DNA of 9,072 bases, from contig URND01000119.1 of NCBI GenBank assembly GCA_900549105.1, positions 1 to 9,072 on the forward strand, read 5' to 3'. The translations under genes and the position numbers were made by a program. This DNA comes from an uncultured Eubacteriales bacterium. Its GTDB lineage: Bacteria > Bacillota > Clostridia > Lachnospirales > Lachnospiraceae. Of this stretch, positions 5,334-9,072 are shown piece after piece (the first letter of the stretch is position 1; every line of letters starts with the position of its first letter). The notes beneath the pieces were generated by a model, which saw only the letters and a list, made by a program, of their open reading frames with translations, had not been told where the DNA came from and did no database searches.

Positions 5334-6101
5334 CTAATGTCCTTTCATTGAACCGCCTGTTTTACGATATTCGGTTTCAAAATTCTGGTCATAGAGTTTC
5401 GACAACTCATAGGCATTGCCGAGGAAATCCCCAACAACCACCAGGGCTGTTTTTGTAATTCCTGCCGCTTTTACTTTATCTGCAATTGTCTCCAATGTCC
5501 CGTAAACGATTACTTCCTCCGGCCAGCTTGCTTTATAAACAACAGCCGCCGGTGTATCTCTTTCGTAGGACTCGCTCAATAATTGAACCAAAACTTCGAT
5601 TTTACCTACACTTAAAAATATTATCATGGTAGCATGGTGTTTTGCAAGGCTAAGAATTTTTTCCTTTTCCGGCACGGGGGTACGGCCCTCAAGCCGGCTT
5701 AAAATCACGGTTTGCGATACCCCCGGGAGGGTATATTCTTTTTTCATGCTGGCCGCCGCCGCTAAAAAAGAGCTGACTCCCGGGATGACCTCATAGGAGA
5801 TTCCAAGCCTATCCAAAGCATCCATCTGCTCACGGATTGCCCCGTAAATCGACGGATCCCCCGTGTGTACCCGGGCAACGGACAGGCCCTTTGCCTCCGC
5901 TTCCTTCATAACCTGAATGACTTCCGGCAAGGTCATATAGGCACTGTTATACACAACAGCGCTTTCCTTCCGGTCATCCAGAACTTTTTTATTCACCAAA
6001 GATCCGGCATATATAATCACATCCGCCGAATCAATCAGCCTTTTTCCTTTAATCGTCAACAATTCCGGGTCTCCCGGCCCGGCGCCGATAAAGTGAACCA
6101 T
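5334..6101 (-). CDS. cbiF: Precorrin-4 / cobalt-precorrin-4 C11-methyltransferase
   Basis: 255 residues of the tetrapyrrole (SUMT-like) methylase family. Seen: MVHFIGAGPGDPELLTIKG at the N-terminus (glycine-rich SAM loop), YAGSLV (31-36), HTGDPSIYGA (79-88), IPGVSSFLAAAA (106-117) and the C-terminal TALVVVGDFLG strand. The IYAGSLV and GDPSIYGA pattern is characteristic of CbiF/CobM. The enzyme methylates C11 of the corrin ring after ring contraction, in the cytoplasm. Start: a GTG at 6104 is in frame, but ATG 6101 gives the family-typical MVHFIGAGPGDPEL start and forms a TGATG stop/start overlap with cbiL, implying translational coupling. No cbiG or cbiH follows; the next gene is a phosphate transporter, so the rest of the pathway must be encoded elsewhere. 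Confidence 0.93.
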   Translation of the reverse strand: MVHFIGAGPGDPELLTIKGKRLIDSADVIIYAGSLVNKKVLDDRKESAVVYNSAYMTLPEVIQVMKEAEAKGLSVARVHTGDPSIYGAIREQMDALDRLGISYEVIPGVSSFLAAAASMKKEYTLPGVSQTVILSRLEGRTPVPEKEKILSLAKHHATMIIFLSVGKIEVLVQLLSESYERDTPAAVVYKASWPEEVIVYGTLETIADKVKAAGITKTALVVVGDFLGNAYELSKLYDQNFETEYRKTGGSMKGH

Positions 6102-6799
6102 CACATCCCGCCTTTCTTGATAATCAATGTCGTAAAATAACCATAGGTCCTGTCCGCTGCAGGCGGACCAATATATTCATCCGCCATCCCGATGTTGCTG
6201 AGAACCACCGTTTTATCTAATAAATTCTGTTCTCTCAGAATCTCTCCAATCTGCATCATCGAACTTCCGGCTTTCATTACCACAAGATTATCACACATCT
6301 TTAAGGCTTCTTTCAGAGATTCCATCCCCTTCAAAGAGGAGAGCACCATCATATTTTCATTACCTTCCACAAGGCTTGTCTGGGCCAGGGCAGCGCCGCC
6401 GGAAAAAGCCGAAATCCCCGGAATCGTTTCCGTCTCATAGCCTTCCTCCCGGATATACTTAAATGCCTGATGATAAGTACTATAGACAGATATATCTCCA
6501 AGAACAATCATCGCCACATTTTTACCCAAATCCAACTGTCCTCTTATCTGCCCTGCGGCCCGTTTCCGGCACTCAGCCCGTTCCGCCTCGGAACGTTCCA
6601 TTTTAAAAATCACCGGCAATATTTTTTTATTCCTTAAATCCACCATCGGGCGTATGATCGACAGCGCCACGCTTTCCTCTCCCGGAGCTTTCACCGGAAC
6701 AGCAATCACATCCGCCGATTCCAGAATCTCCTTCGCTTTTATTGTCAATAATTTTGAGTCTCCCGGCCCGACGCCCACGCCATATAATTTTCCAGCCAT
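6101..6799 (-). CDS. cbiL: Precorrin-2 / cobalt-factor II C20-methyltransferase
   Basis: 232 residues, typical for CbiL/CobI. Seen: KLYGVGVGPGDSKLLTIKA (SAM-binding loop, residues 4-22), ADVIAVPV, MIVLGDISVYSTY (97-109), TIPGISAFSGGAALAQ (125-140) and LVVMKAG. The GVGPGDSKLLT and VLGDISVYSTY motifs separate it from the CbiF, CbiH and CbiE branches. It transfers a methyl group from SAM to C20 of precorrin-2 or cobalt-factor II, the first committed step from sirohydrochlorin toward cobalamin. ATG 6799 has GAGGAG upstream and lies 16 bases after the methyltransferase gene; the stop overlaps the cbiF start. Whether the substrate carries cobalt cannot be told from the sequence, though other features suggest an anaerobe and hence the early-cobalt route. 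Confidence 0.93.
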   Translation of the reverse strand: MAGKLYGVGVGPGDSKLLTIKAKEILESADVIAVPVKAPGEESVALSIIRPMVDLRNKKILPVIFKMERSEAERAECRKRAAGQIRGQLDLGKNVAMIVLGDISVYSTYHQAFKYIREEGYETETIPGISAFSGGAALAQTSLVEGNENMMVLSSLKGMESLKEALKMCDNLVVMKAGSSMMQIGEILREQNLLDKTVVLSNIGMADEYIGPPAADRTYGYFTTLIIKKGGM

Positions 6800-6815
6800 A
6801 AACTACTCCTCTATG

Positions 6816-8303
6816 TTATTTATCTTTATTTTGTAAAATATACAGCCAGGATGTGCCGTCCTTTGACATCGGAATCTTCTGAATCCGTTTCAGCCACGGA
6901 TGTTCAGCCAGCTTTCTTTCCATAAGCTTTCCATCTTCGCTGTAAACCGCCATCACGCCCTGAGGAGCAAGAAGTTCCCGCCCTCTCGTAAACAAAAGCT
7001 CATAGCAATATTCCGTCGAATCCTTTCCGCGGAAATTTGCTGGCCGCGGCATATCGGTCAATATCTCATCAAACTTGTATTCATGCTTAAAATCATTAAA
7101 ATTCCGATGAATCAGATGGATATTCAGTCCGGCCCGCCGGCTGTTTTCCAATGCGGCCTGAATCGCCTGCTCCGAAATATCCAATCCGTATATACTTTTA
7201 TAGGGAGCCGCCAGGGCTCTCTCGATAAGCAAAGCAGCCGTGCCGCAAAACCCATCCAGAATATTTGCTTCCGGCCGAAAATAAGGTTTCATATAATACA
7301 TCATCAACGCCGCCTTTGACGGCTGCATCGATGTGGAAGTCGCGTACTTCCGATAGGAAAAACGTTTATCCGGCATAGAGGTCAATTTCAGGAAAACCCG
7401 GCTTCCCTTTGTTCCCGCCAGAATTACCCGGATTTCAACCTCATAAAATGAAGGCTCATTAATAAGCATACCATCGCTGTTTTCTTCCAGATATGCGGAT
7501 AAAACCTTTGCCAATTGATTTTTTGCCGCAATATCCTTCGTTCCCCGCACATCTACGCGGAATAAAAAGGGATGCTTTTCCGCATGCCTCTCCTGAATAT
7601 ATGGGATGAGCCCCTTTTCTAAAATCTTTTTTCCTATGATTTTCCCATCAGAAGCAGGAATGAGTGCCGGATAAAAATCAAATAAAAGGGCCTGATATGT
7701 CCGTATATCACGCACATTTTCCAATTTTTTCGTCGTTACCAGACAGCCGCCCGTCATAACCCGGCCTTTTGTCTGAGGAATACCCTCCGCCTGCTTTAAG
7801 ACAGTCTCCTCATGCCCCCGGGGAACAATGAGCAGCACCCGGTTTTCCATCGACTCGCCACAGAATTTATGATGTTTTGGCGGCTCCGCCTTCCATATGA
7901 GTTTTTGAAGCTGTTTTATTTCTTCGGCGGAATGTTTCGTCCGCTCCCGGGCCTCTAAAAATTCCCATCGCTCCTTCAATTCCGGAAGATAAGCCTTATA
8001 TTCAAAACCGGCAAGAGCCGTCAGATAATCGCTTTTTAAAAACTGGGTTTCTTCTGCCTCATAATGCTGAAAAAGAATATCCAGCAGGGTTGAATCTCCA
8101 ACTCTTCCGAGAAGCTTCACCGCATTTTTTCGAACTTTCGCATCCTCATGCTCCAAAAGCCCGATAAAATAATCTTCATGCTCATAATATTCATCCAAAA
8201 ATTCATCCAATGCCGCTTCTTCCCGGACAGCCTGATTTAACTGAATCATATTTTCCCGAATCTTATTTCCATTATATATTTCTGCACATAACTTTTTTAT
8301 CAT
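6816..8303 (-). CDS. HEAT-repeat protein with C-terminal THUMP-like / RlmL-Trm14-type methyltransferase domain
   Basis: 495 residues. Residues about 20-140 are helical and contain a HEAT-like unit (EHEDAKVRKNAVKLLGRVGD, 51-70). About 150-320 resembles the THUMP-containing part of tRNA/rRNA guanine-N2 methyltransferases (HPFLFRVDVRG, then the FSYRKYATSTSMQPSKAAL lead-in). About 335-490 is a Rossmann SAM domain with motif I ILDGFCGTAALLIE (348-361) and motif II acid Asp375 in YGLDIS. Motif IV, where N/DPPY is expected, reads TDMPRPANFRG: the Asp and Pro are kept but the aromatic is Arg. The likely substrate is structured RNA, but the altered motif IV and the extra HEAT domain make this uncertain. 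It shares a TGATG overlap with cbiET and is followed 16 bases later by cbiL, so it is embedded in the corrin operon. A role in corrin chemistry cannot be excluded. No standard gene name is justified. Confidence 0.82.
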   Translation of the reverse strand: MIKKLCAEIYNGNKIRENMIQLNQAVREEAALDEFLDEYYEHEDYFIGLLEHEDAKVRKNAVKLLGRVGDSTLLDILFQHYEAEETQFLKSDYLTALAGFEYKAYLPELKERWEFLEARERTKHSAEEIKQLQKLIWKAEPPKHHKFCGESMENRVLLIVPRGHEETVLKQAEGIPQTKGRVMTGGCLVTTKKLENVRDIRTYQALLFDFYPALIPASDGKIIGKKILEKGLIPYIQERHAEKHPFLFRVDVRGTKDIAAKNQLAKVLSAYLEENSDGMLINEPSFYEVEIRVILAGTKGSRVFLKLTSMPDKRFSYRKYATSTSMQPSKAALMMYYMKPYFRPEANILDGFCGTAALLIERALAAPYKSIYGLDISEQAIQAALENSRRAGLNIHLIHRNFNDFKHEYKFDEILTDMPRPANFRGKDSTEYCYELLFTRGRELLAPQGVMAVYSEDGKLMERKLAEHPWLKRIQKIPMSKDGTSWLYILQNKDK

Positions 8304-9072
8304 CAGTATTCTTCCCCTTCATTCCATGTTTCCGCAATAACCAGGGTCACCGGATGGCCGCCTTCCATCAAATGATAACTGCCCACCGGCCTGTCCGTTT
8401 CAATACGGATGGTCACTATCTCCCTGCGCCGCAGCCCCTTCATCGAATCCAGCAGACTGTAGGCCTCCGTCATCGTTTCCAAAGTCACACAGGCAATCAG
8501 AATCCGGATTCCCGCTCCATACCGGCAGATTTTTTCCAGAATCCCCGACAGGGCTCTGCCGGCACCGCCGACAAAAACATGGGTCGGCCGCGGAAGTCCC
8601 TCGAAGGCCTCCGGCGCTGTTCCCTCAATTATATCCATATTGGCTGCCCTCAAATGCTCCCTGTTCTGATATAAAATCTTAAGGGCCTCCGGATTTTTTT
8701 CAATGGCAATCACCTTTCCCGCCGGGCAATGCCTTGCACATTCCAGGGAAACGGAACCGGTTCCGGCCCCCACATCCCAGACAACCGAATCGGCTAAAAG
8801 CCCCATTTTACCAAGGGCAATCCAGCGGACTTCCTCCCGTGTCATCGGAGTCCTGTTCCTCAAAAATGTGCTGTCACGCATCAAAGGTGCACTGTCACAC
8901 GTCAAATCTTTATTGCCGGCTTCACAGGCCCCGAACTGTTCCGCCGGGTCTGCTGCTTCCGAATTTTTAATCATTACCAGGCTTAAAGCCGGGTATTTCT
9001 CACGAGAAACAGCCGCCGGGCCGCCGGATATGATAACTTCATCGGGATAAGATATCCGGCTTCCCGCCGCCA
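8303..9072 (-). CDS. cbiET: CbiE-CbiT fusion (precorrin-6Y C5,15-methyltransferase, decarboxylating), 3' part cut by window edge
   Basis: An ATG at 8974 would give a 223-residue CbiT-like protein, but the frame stays open to the window edge. The extra residues (GSRISYPDEVIISGG...YPALSLVMIKN) match the C-terminal end of CbiE. The gene is therefore best read as a bifunctional CbiET/CobL-type protein of which the last 255 residues are visible. The CbiT half starts at about MRDSTFLRNRTPMTREEVRWIALGKMGL, and its SAM-binding motif is VVWDVGAGTGSVSLECAR, followed by VIAIEKNPEAL and HVFVGGAGRAL. CbiE methylates C5; CbiT methylates C15 and removes the acetate carboxyl on ring C. The linker is longer than usual and holds a 7-residue tandem repeat. 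No good ribosome binding site precedes ATG 8974, which supports the fusion. The stop overlaps the next gene as TGATG. Confidence 0.88.
   Translation of the reverse strand, partial: AAGSRISYPDEVIISGGPAAVSREKYPALSLVMIKNSEAADPAEQFGACEAGNKDLTCDSAPLMRDSTFLRNRTPMTREEVRWIALGKMGLLADSVVWDVGAGTGSVSLECARHCPAGKVIAIEKNPEALKILYQNREHLRAANMDIIEGTAPEAFEGLPRPTHVFVGGAGRALSGILEKICRYGAGIRILIACVTLETMTEAYSLLDSMKGLRRREIVTIRIETDRPVGSYHLMEGGHPVTLVIAETWNEGEEY
8867..8906 (-). repeat. Imperfect 21-base tandem repeat in the CbiE-CbiT linker
   Basis: Bases 8867-8885 and 8888-8906 match at 15 of 19 positions with a 21-base period; all four differences are transitions. The period is in frame and encodes LTCDSAP-LMRDSTF, two related 7-residue units just before the CbiT domain. 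It looks like a small in-frame duplication that lengthened the interdomain linker. Confidence 0.6.

Noticed and set aside
8210..8674. Long open frame on the plus strand (also those at 6900-7319, 3942-4262, 451-711 and 12-299)
   Set aside because: These lie opposite well-recognised minus-strand genes, resemble no known family, lack good ribosome binding sites and have low-complexity or Cys/His-rich composition typical of antisense frames.
8303..8974. Stand-alone cbiT starting at ATG 8974
   Set aside because: The frame continues upstream with CbiE-like C-terminal sequence and no ribosome binding site precedes this ATG, so a fusion is the better call.

Overview
The window reads as a chromosomal segment of an anaerobic Clostridia-type Firmicute, most likely a Lachnospiraceae-like gut organism. 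The grounds are clostridial-style EtfB and crotonase sequences, strong AGGAGG-type ribosome binding sites, a PAS/AAA+ sigma-54 activator, and anaerobic (Cbi-type) corrin genes with a fused CbiE-CbiT. This placement is inference from sequence style. All recognisable genes lie on the minus strand, so transcription runs from high to low coordinates. The window starts inside etfB and ends inside a cbiET gene.

Right part (9072 to 2838, in transcription order): the 3' part of a cbiET fusion, a HEAT-repeat/THUMP-like methyltransferase, cbiL and cbiF, then a Na+/phosphate cotransporter of the NptA type and a NagD-type HAD phosphatase. Junctions are TGATG overlaps or gaps of 15-18 bases, so this looks like one transcription unit. 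Four Cbi activities (E, T, L, F) methylate and decarboxylate the corrin ring. The methyltransferase, the transporter and the phosphatase are not classical cobalamin genes. A GC-rich multi-hairpin element abuts the end of the phosphatase gene.

Left part (2717 to 1): a gene for a sigma-54 enhancer-binding protein, a 266-base intergenic region, then crt (crotonase) and etfB (cut by the window edge). The intergenic region holds CGTAA/TTACG palindromes that could be activator sites, a strong hairpin plus T-tract terminator, and a near-consensus -24/-12 promoter (TTGGCAT-N5-TTGCA) whose predicted start lies about 40 bases before crt. The simplest reading is that the regulator senses a ligand through its PAS domain and switches on crt-etf, an acyl-CoA/electron-bifurcation module.

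The most striking observation is a 25/24-base inverted repeat (one-base indel) at 1004-1028 and 2694-2717. It brackets exactly the regulator gene, its terminator, the candidate activator sites and the sigma-54 promoter. That is the layout expected of an invertible (phase-variable) regulatory cassette: flipping it would disconnect crt-etfB from its promoter and the regulator from its own upstream region. Alternatively, the two repeats make the crt and regulator mRNA leaders complementary to each other. The sequence alone cannot decide between these. No gene-free stretch exceeds 300 bases.
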